A DNA stretch of 44,021 nt from NCBI GenBank assembly GCA_004293905.1, contig RDZE01000032.1:1-44021 (forward strand), read 5' to 3'. Position numbers and translations under genes: made by a program. Each line of letters opens with the position of its first letter. Position 1 is the first letter of the stretch. Positions 33,415 through 42,000 of this stretch are shown here, piece after piece. The notes under the pieces are model-generated. The model searched no databases and was not told the origin of the DNA. It saw only the letters and a list, made by a program, of their open reading frames with translations. This DNA comes from Cytophagales bacterium. GTDB lineage: Bacteria > Bacteroidota > Bacteroidia > Cytophagales > Microscillaceae.

Positions 33415-34014
33415 ATGGAAAATTACAAAAAAATTGATGACAGTACATTGGTTAAAATGTACCAAAAAGGCGATGAGTCTGCTTTTGAGCAACTCTTACA
33501 ACGCCACAAATCAAAAGCATTTACGGCTATTTTACTCATCGTAAAAGATTACTATACAGCCGAAGACCTGCTACAAGAAACCTTCATCAAAATAATCCAA
33601 ACCATTAAAGGTGGAAAATACAATGAAGAAGGGAAATTTCAGCCTTGGGTAGTGCGTATTGCTCACAATTTAGCGATTGATTATTTCCGCCGCGAAAAAC
33701 GCTACCCCGTTATCATGATGGAAGATGGCACAAGCCTTTTCAACAATCTTAAATTTGCCGAAGAGTCCGTAGAATCTCTACAAGTGAGAGAAGAACTACA
33801 TAGCCAATTAAAATTTTTCATTCAGCGGTTACCTGAGAAGCAGCGAGAAGTATTAATCATGAGACATTACGCAGACATGAGCTTCCAAGAAATTGCTAAG
33901 GCAACTGACGTGAGTGTAAACACTGCTTTGGGACGTATGCGTTATGCTCTTATTAATATTAAGAAGCAAATTCACAAATACGGACTGAACTATGAAAAAA
34001 AGTTTCAAATTTAG
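33415..34014 (+). CDS. ECF (sigma-70 family) RNA polymerase sigma factor
   Basis: A 199-residue ECF sigma factor. Region 2 covers about residues 20-90, with YYTAEDLLQETFIKI (polymerase contact) and FQPWVVRIAHNLAIDYFRR (-10 recognition). Region 4 covers about 130-190, with LPEKQREVLIMRHYADMSF and the helix-turn-helix EIAKATDVSVNTALGRMRYA. The ATG at 33415 is preferred to the one 12 nt upstream (MENYKKIDD start). There is no anti-sigma receptor (FecR-like) and no TonB-dependent transporter next to it, so it is not the FecI type; instead a 75-residue gene overlaps its end by 23 bp, and nth follows. Confidence 0.93.
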   Translation: MENYKKIDDSTLVKMYQKGDESAFEQLLQRHKSKAFTAILLIVKDYYTAEDLLQETFIKIIQTIKGGKYNEEGKFQPWVVRIAHNLAIDYFRREKRYPVIMMEDGTSLFNNLKFAEESVESLQVREELHSQLKFFIQRLPEKQREVLIMRHYADMSFQEIAKATDVSVNTALGRMRYALINIKKQIHKYGLNYEKKFQI

Positions 34015-34219
34015 ACAGCAAATAATAGCCAAAATCTATCAGGAAAACGACTTACCTCAAGAGGATATATTTGCAAACGCCAAAGCAGAAGAAGAATACT
34101 TCGAGCTCAAAAATATTAAAAAACAATTAGACCGTTATCTTAAAACGCCCTCTGAAAAAGTAATTCAGAATATTCTGAACTATTCAAAAAATTATAACCA
34201 AGCCTTAAAAGCGCGTTGA
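33992..34219 (+). CDS. Small hypothetical protein overlapping the sigma-factor gene
   Basis: A 75-residue, soluble, charged, helical protein starting MKKSFKFRQQIIAKIYQ and containing LPQEDIFANAKAEEEYFEL and ILNYSKNYNQALK. Its ATG lies 23 bp inside the sigma gene in another frame, so translation is likely coupled. I recognise no domain. Position suggests a modulator of the sigma factor (for example a small anti-sigma-like binding protein), but nothing in its sequence proves that. It has no membrane segment and no zinc motif. The nth gene starts 10 nt after its stop. Confidence 0.7.
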   Translation: MKKSFKFRQQIIAKIYQENDLPQEDIFANAKAEEEYFELKNIKKQLDRYLKTPSEKVIQNILNYSKNYNQALKAR

Positions 34220-34229
34220 AAACCGCCCA

Positions 34230-34898
34230 ATGAAGCGAAACCAAAGATACGAACATCTAATTCAGTATTTTACCGAAAACTATCCCGAAGCTGAAACCGA
34301 ATTGGCTTATGACAATCCTTTTCAATTATTAGTAGCAGTAATTCTTTCGGCTCAATGCACCGATAAGCGCGTCAATATGGTAACACCAGCACTCTTTGAG
34401 CGTTTTCCTACCCCACAAAAAATGGCGGAAAGTGATTTTGAGGAACTTTTCCCCTATATAAAATCCATTTCTTATCCGAACAATAAAGCAAAACACCTGC
34501 TCGCAACGGCTAAAATATTAGCAGAACAATACAATTCCGAAATTCCACAAAGTAGGGAGGAACTCATCAAACTTCCCGGCGTAGGACGAAAAACCGCCAA
34601 TGTGATTATATCAGTACTTTATAACCAACCTGCGATGGCTGTAGATACACATGTGTTTAGGGTATCGCATAGAATAGGTTTGGTAGATACAAAAGCTAAA
34701 ACACCCTTAGAGGTAGAAAAACAATTAATCAAATACCTTCCTGAAAGTTTGGTAGCTAAGGCGCATCATTGGCTTATCTTGCATGGGCGCTATGTATGTG
34801 TGGCACGCAAACCAAAATGCGCAACTTGTAACCTCACTCATTTTTGTGCTCATTTTGAAAAAGAACAGAAGATAAATAGTAAAAATACTACTGTTTAA
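34230..34898 (+). CDS. nth: Endonuclease III
   Basis: A 222-residue bifunctional DNA glycosylase/AP lyase that removes oxidised pyrimidines. The helix-hairpin-helix LPGVGRKTANV carries catalytic Lys121, and AVDTHVFR carries Asp139, matching E. coli K120/D138. The C-terminus has the [4Fe-4S] pattern C-x6-C-x2-C-x5-C (VCVARKPKCATCNLTHFC). It is the third gene of the sigma-factor unit, 10 nt after the small gene. Its last 11 bp overlap the convergent DUF423 gene. Confidence 0.98.
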   Translation: MKRNQRYEHLIQYFTENYPEAETELAYDNPFQLLVAVILSAQCTDKRVNMVTPALFERFPTPQKMAESDFEELFPYIKSISYPNNKAKHLLATAKILAEQYNSEIPQSREELIKLPGVGRKTANVIISVLYNQPAMAVDTHVFRVSHRIGLVDTKAKTPLEVEKQLIKYLPESLVAKAHHWLILHGRYVCVARKPKCATCNLTHFCAHFEKEQKINSKNTTV

Positions 34899-35259
34899 AC
34901 ACAGCCCAAGCCAACAATAACCAGCCAGCAATGAAAGCTGTACCGCCTATGGGGGCAATAGCACCTAATATTTTGATATTAGTAAGTGAAAGCACATAAA
35001 GTGCCCCTGAGAAAAACACAATGCCTGCTAAAAAACAATACCCAGCATAATGCAGAAATTTGTGAGAATATTGACCTAAAAGAATACCTAACAAACACAA
35101 AGCTAATGCATGGTAAAAATGATACCGAACGCCTGTCTCGAAGGTTTCTAAACGTTGGTATTGTGTAAGGGTTTCTTTGAGTGCATGCGCACCAAACGCG
35201 CCTATCATTACACCCAACGCGCTTAATAATGCTCCTGAAAGTAAGAAAAATTTTGCCAT
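34888..35259 (-). CDS. DUF423 family inner-membrane protein
   Basis: A 123-residue protein with four membrane helices and the DUF423 signature near the start (GAFGAHALKETL) and in the last helix region (GAIAPIGGTAFIAGWLLLA). The function of the family is unknown. The ATG at 35259 is chosen over 35301: it lies 1 nt after the stop of the STAS-like gene upstream, fitting coupled translation, and the residues before it are not family-like. Confidence 0.92.
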   Translation of the reverse strand: MAKFFLLSGALLSALGVMIGAFGAHALKETLTQYQRLETFETGVRYHFYHALALCLLGILLGQYSHKFLHYAGYCFLAGIVFFSGALYVLSLTNIKILGAIAPIGGTAFIAGWLLLAWAVFKQ

Positions 35260-35260
35260 A

Positions 35261-35674
35261 TTAGTTATAAAACCATTGTTTTGCTGCCGCAATATCGTCA
35301 AAATATCGGATTTCGTAAGAATTTATGTCTCTTATTTCATTGACCTCATCTACCGTTTGCTGGATAGAAAGATTAGAAATCAACTCGGAAGGGATAATAA
35401 TGGCTAATTTTCTAAGCCCTGCGGCATGCCAGCGTGGGTATACATTTTGCGCTATCCACTCTTGCAAATCAGGACCGATAGGGAAAAACTGTTGGCGAAC
35501 ATCACTTAAATAATACAAGGGTTGATGGATTTCCACACAACGAGAAGCCTCTTCAAATGCTTCTTTAAAATCGGTTACTTCCATGTGAGTACTTTCAGGA
35601 AAAGAAACCTGCATGATGGTTTTTGTATCCGCATCATAGTCTATTTGAATGTATGCATTTTGAAATAGTTTCAT
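35261..35674 (-). CDS. STAS/SpoIIAA-like small protein
   Basis: A 137-residue soluble protein of alternating strands and helices: YIQIDYDADTKTIMQVSF, the FKEAFEEASRCVEIHQP segment, YYLSDVRQQFFP, LRKLAIIIPSEL, and a closing YFDDIAAAKQWF. This layout resembles the SpoIIAA/STAS fold, and the ending is typical of its single-domain bacterial members. It has no obvious phosphorylatable Ser at the canonical place that I can fix with confidence. It is cotranscribed with the DUF423 gene (1-nt gap). A link to the SpoIIE-type phosphatase at 23600 is possible but only inferred. Confidence 0.6.
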   Translation of the reverse strand: MKLFQNAYIQIDYDADTKTIMQVSFPESTHMEVTDFKEAFEEASRCVEIHQPLYYLSDVRQQFFPIGPDLQEWIAQNVYPRWHAAGLRKLAIIIPSELISNLSIQQTVDEVNEIRDINSYEIRYFDDIAAAKQWFYN

Positions 35675-35718
35675 AAGCGTTGTGGAGTGATTTTGATGGT
35701 ATATTAGTTATACGGAAA

Positions 35719-36738
35719 TTATTGAATATATTTTTCCCATTTTCCTAATACCTGCTGAAAATCATCAGGCAAGGGGGTTTCAAAATACATATATTGGTGT
35801 GTGGTAGGGTGTATAAAACCTAAGGATTTGGCGTGCAATGCTTGTCGAGGAATCATTTTGAAGCAATTCTCAACAAAGGCTTTGTAAGCCGAGAATACAG
35901 TGCCTCTTAATATTTTATCGCCATTGTAAGTAGCATCATTAAAAATAGGGTGTCCTAAATATTTCATGTGGGCTCTTATTTGATGCGTTCTACCTGTTTC
36001 TAATCGACATTCTAACAAACTAACATAGTGTAAGTTTTTCAATACTTTGTAGTGTGTAATAGCATTTTTAGCAGGTGTAACACCATATTTTTCTATAGGG
36101 TAAGCCTCTACTATACGCCTATCTTTTTGGCTTCTACCCAAAGGCACATTTACAGTGCCCTCTGTGTTGGTAGGGCAGCCCCAGACCAATGCTTGGTAAG
36201 TGCGTGTAATGCTGTGGTCATAAAATTGACGCGCCAAATGTACCAATGCTTCTTCAGTTTTGGCTACTACTAACAAGCCTGAGGTATCTTTATCTATTCT
36301 ATGTACTAAGCCCGGGCGACCATCAGCATTTTTAGGCAGTTGGCTAAAATGATACAAAAGCGCATTGACTAATGTGCCCTCCCAATGATTATAAGCAGGG
36401 TGCACTACCATGCCAGCAGATTTATTAACCAACAACAAATCATCATCTTCATAAACAATCTCCAGCGGGATATTTTCGGGTTGTGCTTCGCCACGCGGAG
36501 GTGTAGGCAATGAAATACTGATATGGTCAGCGGGCTTAACTTTATAGTTAGCTTTCGTAACTTTTTCATTCACAGTAATAAAACCTGCCTCTATTGCTAA
36601 CTGAACTTTGTGGCGACTTACTTGTGAGAGTTTGTCAGTAATAAATTTATCAATTCTGACAAGTGATTGTTTAGGGTCTACGACCAAATGATGATGTTCG
36701 TAGAGTGCATCTTCAAGAAGGTCAATGTCTTCTTCCAT
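35719..36738 (-). CDS. rluD: RluA-family 23S rRNA pseudouridine synthase (RluD-like)
   Basis: A 339-residue protein. Residues 20-80 are an S4 RNA-binding domain (VRIDKFITDKLSQVSRHKVQLAI). The catalytic domain has GLVHRIDKDTSGLLVVAK with the essential Asp in HRIDKDTSG, then GRTHQIRAHMKYLGHPI and LHAKSLGFIHP. The layout and length fit RluD, which modifies helix 69 of 23S rRNA. The ATG at 36738 is chosen since an exact -7 element lies at 36761-36768, inside the longer frame that opens at 36792. Confidence 0.93.
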   Translation of the reverse strand: MEEDIDLLEDALYEHHHLVVDPKQSLVRIDKFITDKLSQVSRHKVQLAIEAGFITVNEKVTKANYKVKPADHISISLPTPPRGEAQPENIPLEIVYEDDDLLLVNKSAGMVVHPAYNHWEGTLVNALLYHFSQLPKNADGRPGLVHRIDKDTSGLLVVAKTEEALVHLARQFYDHSITRTYQALVWGCPTNTEGTVNVPLGRSQKDRRIVEAYPIEKYGVTPAKNAITHYKVLKNLHYVSLLECRLETGRTHQIRAHMKYLGHPIFNDATYNGDKILRGTVFSAYKAFVENCFKMIPRQALHAKSLGFIHPTTHQYMYFETPLPDDFQQVLGKWEKYIQ

Positions 36739-36760
36739 ACAAAAAGGGTTGATTGAGTGG

Positions 36761-36768
36761 CAAAAATA
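36761..36768 (-). promoter_or_regulatory. -7 promoter element (TATTTTTG) of rluD
   Basis: An exact TAnnTTTG match on the minus strand, 22 bp before the ATG at 36738. Confidence 0.55.
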
Positions 36769-36814
36769 ATCATTATTCCTGACAAATGTCATTTATATTC
36801 CTTAGGGCTTTTTT

Positions 36815-36822
36815 TAGTTTTG
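36815..36822 (+). promoter_or_regulatory. -7 promoter element (TAGTTTTG) of the universal stress gene
   Basis: An exact TAnnTTTG match 42 bp before the ATG at 36865; no -33 TTG at 19-21 bp. Confidence 0.5.
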
Positions 36823-36864
36823 TATCATAAAGAATTATCACACTTTAAATTTTACTGAAAAGAT

Positions 36865-37731
36865 ATGCAAATCAAAAAAATTTTAACCCCCATAGATTTT
36901 TCGGCATGTGCCATCAATGCTGCTAAAGTAGCTGCTCAAATGGTGCATTATATAGGTAGCGGTGCCGAATTAGTACTTTTCCATGCCGTAGAGCCTGTCA
37001 ATGAGTTTGTGATTGTGGCAGAAGCATTGCCTACTGTAGTGGGGCAAGATAGAGAATATTTACAAACTGTACGCGATATAGCCAAAGAAAAATTACAAAA
37101 ATTGATAGATGAGAATGATGAATTCGAGGGCATCAAGGTAAGCACTGAAATTGTTATTGGTAATTTTTTGACAGTAGTCAAAGAAATGGACGAGAAAAAA
37201 GAGATAGACCTTATCGTGGTAGGTTCGGAAGGAGCAGAAGGTTTTGACGAAGCACTCATAGGCTCTAACACCGAAAAAATAATCCGCATGGCGCATTGCC
37301 CTGTCCTTACTATCAAGAAAAATATAACTAATTTCACCCCCAAACGCATTCTTTTCCCTACTCACCTAAAAAGCGAACAAGAGGCAGGGTTGAAGTATGT
37401 AGAGCGTTTTGCAAAATTATACAAAGCCGCAGTGCACTTAGTTTATATCAACACACCCGCTAATTTTACAAGCCATCGCGATATACACCAACTCAAACAA
37501 GCGTTTATGGAGAATATAGAATTAGGCGATTATTCTTTCCAAATTTACTCAGCTATCAATGAAGAAGTTGGTATTTTGCACTATGCCGAAGACAATGACA
37601 TAGACCTTATATTTATGCCTACGCACCAACGCACAGGTTTGTCGCATTTCTTTTTGGGCAGTGTAGCCGAAAATGTAGCCAACCATGCCTCCACAGCAGT
37701 ACTTACCTTGCCAATGAAGTATAAATTTTAA
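36865..37731 (+). CDS. Tandem universal stress protein (two Usp domains)
   Basis: A 288-residue cytoplasmic protein made of two UspA folds. Domain 1 (1-152) starts KKILTPIDFSACAINAAKVA and ends with DLIVVGSEGAEGFDEALIGSNTEKIIRMAHCPVLTIKK, close to the ATP-binding G-2x-G-9x-G(S/T) pattern. Domain 2 (157-288) starts KRILFPTHLKSEQEAGLKYV and ends DLIFMPTHQRTGLSHFFLGSVAENVANHASTAVLTLP, where the first Gly of the pattern is lost. ATP binding is thus plausible in domain 1 and doubtful in domain 2. atpB follows in the same direction 67 nt on, behind its own promoter-like sequence. Confidence 0.93.
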   Translation: MQIKKILTPIDFSACAINAAKVAAQMVHYIGSGAELVLFHAVEPVNEFVIVAEALPTVVGQDREYLQTVRDIAKEKLQKLIDENDEFEGIKVSTEIVIGNFLTVVKEMDEKKEIDLIVVGSEGAEGFDEALIGSNTEKIIRMAHCPVLTIKKNITNFTPKRILFPTHLKSEQEAGLKYVERFAKLYKAAVHLVYINTPANFTSHRDIHQLKQAFMENIELGDYSFQIYSAINEEVGILHYAEDNDIDLIFMPTHQRTGLSHFFLGSVAENVANHASTAVLTLPMKYKF

Positions 37732-37739
37732 GTTTTTTT

Positions 37740-37768
37740 TTGAAAATTCTTTTCTCTTGTGTAATTTG
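37740..37768 (+). promoter_or_regulatory. Promoter-like element before atpB
   Basis: TTG (37740-37742), exact 19 bp spacer, TAATTTG (37762-37768), a near match to TAnnTTTG. It lies past the first possible start (37757) and so supports the ATG at 37799. Confidence 0.45.
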
Positions 37769-37798
37769 CAGCGCAATTTAAAAAAATATAGAAAGCTC

Positions 37799-38911
37799 AT
37801 GAATTGGAAAGCTATCCATAAAACCCTATTTCTTTGCGCTGCTTTTGCACTTTTTTCTCTTACAACATTTGCAAGCGGCGGAGAAGAGAATAAAAAAGAA
37901 GGCGAGAAATTCAAACCCGCCGAAATGATATTTCACCACGTATTAGACGCATACGAGTGGGAGTTTTTCTCTATTGGCGAAACACACATTACCCTTCCAT
38001 TGCCTGTTATTTTGTATACAGATAAAGGATTGGATATTTTTCTATCTAGTGAAATACACCATCATGGCAAAGAAGGACACTACGAAAAAAACGGAAAACA
38101 CATACATACAATCAATTTAGTACGTGGCGATATAGAATATGTAATGGAAAATCACCGGTTTCACCATGTCAAAGGTGGCGGAATGATGTTATTAGATTTG
38201 TCTATTACTAAAAATGTAGCTTCATTGCTCATTAGTGCCTTACTAACGATGTTTATCTTCATCAGTGTAGCGGCTTCTTATAAGAAAAATGCAGGCAAAG
38301 CTCCTAAGGGAATGCAATCTTTCTTCGAGCCTATTATTCTTTTTGTAAGAGATGATATTGCTAAAACAACCATAGGAGAGCGTTATGAGCGTTATTTGCC
38401 CTATTTATTGAGCTTATTCTTCTTTATATGGTTCAATAATTTGATGGGCTTAATGCCCGGTGGTGCAAACCTTACAGGTAACATCGCAGTTACTTTTACC
38501 TTAGCAGCTCTTACTTTCGCTATCACTTTATTCAGTGCTAAAAAAGCCTTTTGGGGACATATTTTTATGCCTCCAGGCGTACCTGCTTGGTTGCTTCCTA
38601 TTATGATTCCGATAGAATTGATAGGCGTAATCTCGAAACCTTTTTCATTGATGATACGTTTGTTTGCTAATATTTCGGCAGGGCACATTATGATATTGAG
38701 CCTTTTCAGCCTTACTTTTATCTTCCAAAGTTATGTGGTAGGTATTTTTAGTGCGGCTTTTGCTACTGCTATGAACCTTTTAGAGCTTTTTGTAGCCTTA
38801 TTGCAAGCCTATGTGTTTACTCTCCTTACTTCTATGTACATAGGACAAGCTGTAGAAGAGCATCATCACGAAGAGCACGAACATGAGCACGCACACGCAG
38901 CACATCATTAA
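37799..38911 (+). CDS. atpB: F1F0 ATP synthase subunit a
   Basis: A 370-residue proton-channel subunit. It has a signal-like helix (residues 8-24) and a long periplasmic extension (25-140) typical of Bacteroidota. The usual five-helix core follows: YLPYLLSLFFFIWFNNLMGL, then the Arg-bearing helix SLMIRLFANISAGH (the Arg that works opposite the c-ring carboxylate), ending in LLQAYVFTLLTSMYIGQA. The C-terminus is a His/Glu-rich tail (EEHHHEEHEHEHAHAAHH), a possible metal-binding stretch. Unusually, atpE/F/H do not follow: a terminator and an unrelated nuclease gene do. Confidence 0.97.
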   Translation: MNWKAIHKTLFLCAAFALFSLTTFASGGEENKKEGEKFKPAEMIFHHVLDAYEWEFFSIGETHITLPLPVILYTDKGLDIFLSSEIHHHGKEGHYEKNGKHIHTINLVRGDIEYVMENHRFHHVKGGGMMLLDLSITKNVASLLISALLTMFIFISVAASYKKNAGKAPKGMQSFFEPIILFVRDDIAKTTIGERYERYLPYLLSLFFFIWFNNLMGLMPGGANLTGNIAVTFTLAALTFAITLFSAKKAFWGHIFMPPGVPAWLLPIMIPIELIGVISKPFSLMIRLFANISAGHIMILSLFSLTFIFQSYVVGIFSAAFATAMNLLELFVALLQAYVFTLLTSMYIGQAVEEHHHEEHEHEHAHAAHH

Positions 38912-38919
38912 TCAAATGA

Positions 38920-39007
38920 TTTTTTATATTTTCTGAAAAGAATCTTTATAAAAAAAACAAATATATTTTTTATATTTTCTGAAAAAGAGCCTTTGTAAAA
39001 AAACAAA
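38920..39007. repeat. Imperfect 42-bp tandem duplication after atpB
   Basis: 38920-38961 and 38966-39007 share TTTTTTATATTTTCTGAAAA followed by a CTTT(A/G)TAAAAAAACAAA-type part; the repeat step is 46 bp. The second copy forms the left stem and loop of the terminator; the first copy has lost the pairing bases. Confidence 0.75.
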
Positions 39008-39017
39008 GGCTCTTTTT
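38982..39017 (+). terminator. Intrinsic terminator after atpB
   Basis: A perfect 14-bp stem, 38982-38995 with 39004-39017 (AAAAAGAGCCTTTG / CAAAGGCTCTTTTT), 8-nt loop, ending in a T-run. Confidence 0.92.
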
Positions 39018-39042
39018 ATTTTCTAATTGCTTGGTTTTTTTA

Positions 39043-39050
39043 TAGATTTG
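39043..39050 (+). promoter_or_regulatory. -7 promoter element (TAGATTTG) of the AddB-like gene
   Basis: An exact TAnnTTTG match 35 bp before the ATG at 39085, with TTC (39021-39023) 19 bp upstream. Confidence 0.55.
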
Positions 39051-39084
39051 TCTTTTGTTTACTTCCTATTTTTCAGATAAGACC

Positions 39085-42000
39085 ATGCAATCCTTTTTAG
39101 AACAAGTAGCTGATGATTTGGCACAGAAATATGCACAAGATATTTCAAAATTTTGTATCCTAATGCCTACCAAAAGAAGTGGTTTGGTGTTCAGAAATAT
39201 TTTAGAGAAAAAAGGCTTTGCACAAATTCCTTTTATTTATGCCATAGATGATTTTGTGCCGCTTGTGCTGAATACATCTTATACAGGGCAAGTAACACTA
39301 CTTTTAGAACTATATGATACTTTTCGAAGCCTTGAGCCATTGACTACTCTCGATAAATTCAGTGCTTGGGGATATGTGCTCTTGAAAGATTTTGACCAAA
39401 TAGACCGTAACTTGATTGATGCAAAAGAACTGTTTACAAATTTGTATGATATTCAAAATATCAAACGTTGGGGTTTGCAAGAACACCAAATTACAATAAA
39501 AATGGGTCGTTATTTCAAACTTTGGGAAAATCTTCATCAAACCTATATAGCTTTTCAAGAAAAGCTAAAAGCTCAAAAACAAGGATATGCAGGTATGCTT
39601 TATAGGCAGTTGGCAGAAGAGGTGGAAAAATATTTGATGGAGAGCAAACGTTATAAACACTTTGTTTTTATTGGCTTCAATGCCTTAAGTAAATCGGAGG
39701 AGTTGATTTTTAAAAAACTTTGGGACGCTAAGAAAGCCGATATTTATTGGGACAGCGATGACTACTATATGATGCCCGATGATGAGAATAAGACAGGAAT
39801 GTTTTTGTTACAATATAAAAATAGCTGGATAGGCAAAAAAAATTGGAAAACACAAGGGCGAGCACTTCTGGAAGATACCAAAACAATGCTAACTATCAGC
39901 ACGCCTAATGCGGCATTACAAGGCAAAATAGCCAACCAACTACTGAAAAATTGGCAATTCGACCCTCAAGGTACAGAGAAAACAGTAATTGTATTGGCAG
40001 ATGAAAACATATTAGTATCAGTCCTTTATGCCTTAGATGCACAATACAAAGGGCTCAATATAACAATGGGAGTGTCTTTAAAAAGTTCGGCTTTGTTTGC
40101 ACTCATTGATACCTTTTTCGATTTGCATCAATACACCAAAAAACTCAAAGAGAATGATAAATGGATAAAAAAGCTAAGTTATAAGTTTATCATTAAAATA
40201 GCAGGACATATTTTTTTGAGAAGCTACGAGAATAGATATTTAGCACAAACAGAGGGTGCAGGCAAAAGTTTTTTACAAGCCATTATTAACTACATCAACA
40301 AAAACAGTCATTTTTTTATGACACCCGAAGAACTGCTCAACCTTGAACAATTGCCTGAGTTTTGCCAAAACTATGAAGAAGAAGAATTGAAACAACTACA
40401 AGAGGTAGCAACCTCACTGAAACCTCTTTTTGAGCTATTGTTCAAAGGCTGGAAAAATGCCCCTGAATTGCTGTTCAAACTTGAAAACCTTATACAACTC
40501 ATCAGACCCGAAGAGGAAATAGAAAAAGAGTATTTTGCACAGTTCGAACTCATCATTCAAGACCTTAAAAATACACTAAATGGCTTAAAAACACAAAAGC
40601 CTGCTTTGTATCGTCAGATGAATAGCCGAAACTTTAAGATATTCTTATACCAAGCCATACGCCAAGAAATTATTGCTTTTGATAGCGACCGCGAAAGCCC
40701 CTTGCAAATTATGGGTATTGCCGAAACAAAAGCCTTAGATTTTGACAATGTGATTGTTTTGTCGGTGAATGAAGATACGCTCCCCAAAAATAAAAAACTC
40801 AACTCTTTTATACCCTTAGATATAGCGCGGCATTATGAATTGCCTACCTATGTAGAACAAGATGCAATGGTAAGTTATAATTTTCATAGACTATTGCAAC
40901 GTGCAAAAAAAATAGCTATGGTATATGTAAACCCTTCTAACACTTATGGCGCAAGTGAAAAAAGCCGCTTCATTCACCAAATAGAGAATGATTTGCTTAA
41001 GAAAAACCCTTATATCAACTACGAAAATCTTAAATCGCGTTTTAAACAAATTACGCAAGATTTTACGCCCGAACTCAAAATAGAAAAAAATAAAAAAAAT
41101 AAAGCCAAAATCATAGACCTATTGCGTGCAGGAATTTCACCTGCGCATATCAATACCTATGTTAAATGCTCGCTAAAATTTTATTTCACACAAATAGCCG
41201 AACTCAAAGACACCTATATCTTAGATGAAGCCTTAGGAGCAGATAAATTTGGAACAATCATTCACGAAATCTTAGAAGAAATGTTCCGAAGAATTGCAGA
41301 ACGTAATAAAGGTTATGTTAATAAAGAAGATTTAGAAGCCGAATTGCCACTGATAGAGGAGGTAGTTACAGAAAAATTTAAGAAAGGAGAATACGCAAAT
41401 TATAGCCTAACGGGAGAGAACTATATCACTAAAGAAATAGCGGCAGAGTTTATCAAAAGATTTTTAGAGGCACAAATCAAAGAGATAGAACAAGCAGGAA
41501 TGCCCTTCGAAATCATCGTTTTGGAAAACGTAGAAAGTACGGAAGAAAGACCCATAGAAGGAAAAAAACCTAAAATAGCCTCTTATTTCTTTATGGACAT
41601 AGAGGGAAAAAATACTAAAGTAAGCATAGCTGGTATCATAGACCGAATAGACCGAATAGGCAACGAAACCCGCATTATAGACTATAAAACGGGGTTAGTA
41701 AAAGAAAGCGACCTTAAACTTAAAAATGAAGACTTAGACGACCTCATTGATGATGGTGAGATAGATAAACTTAGACAACTTTGGATTTATAAATACATCT
41801 TGGCAAAAAAGATAGTAGAAAAAGGCTATATCGATTTGGGCAAACACACCATAGAAAATACCGAGAAAATAACTGCGGGTATTTATTCACTGCGCGATAA
41901 TGAAAAAATGCTGCTCAAATTAGATGATAACACTAAAAAAGACGATAAGAAAATACTTTCTAATGACGATTTAAAAGAGTTTGTCGAATTTTCAGAAATT

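Noticed and set aside
38920..39007. Duplication after atpB as a remnant of an insertion sequence
   Set aside because: No transposase, no terminal inverted repeats and no target duplication; local slippage is enough.
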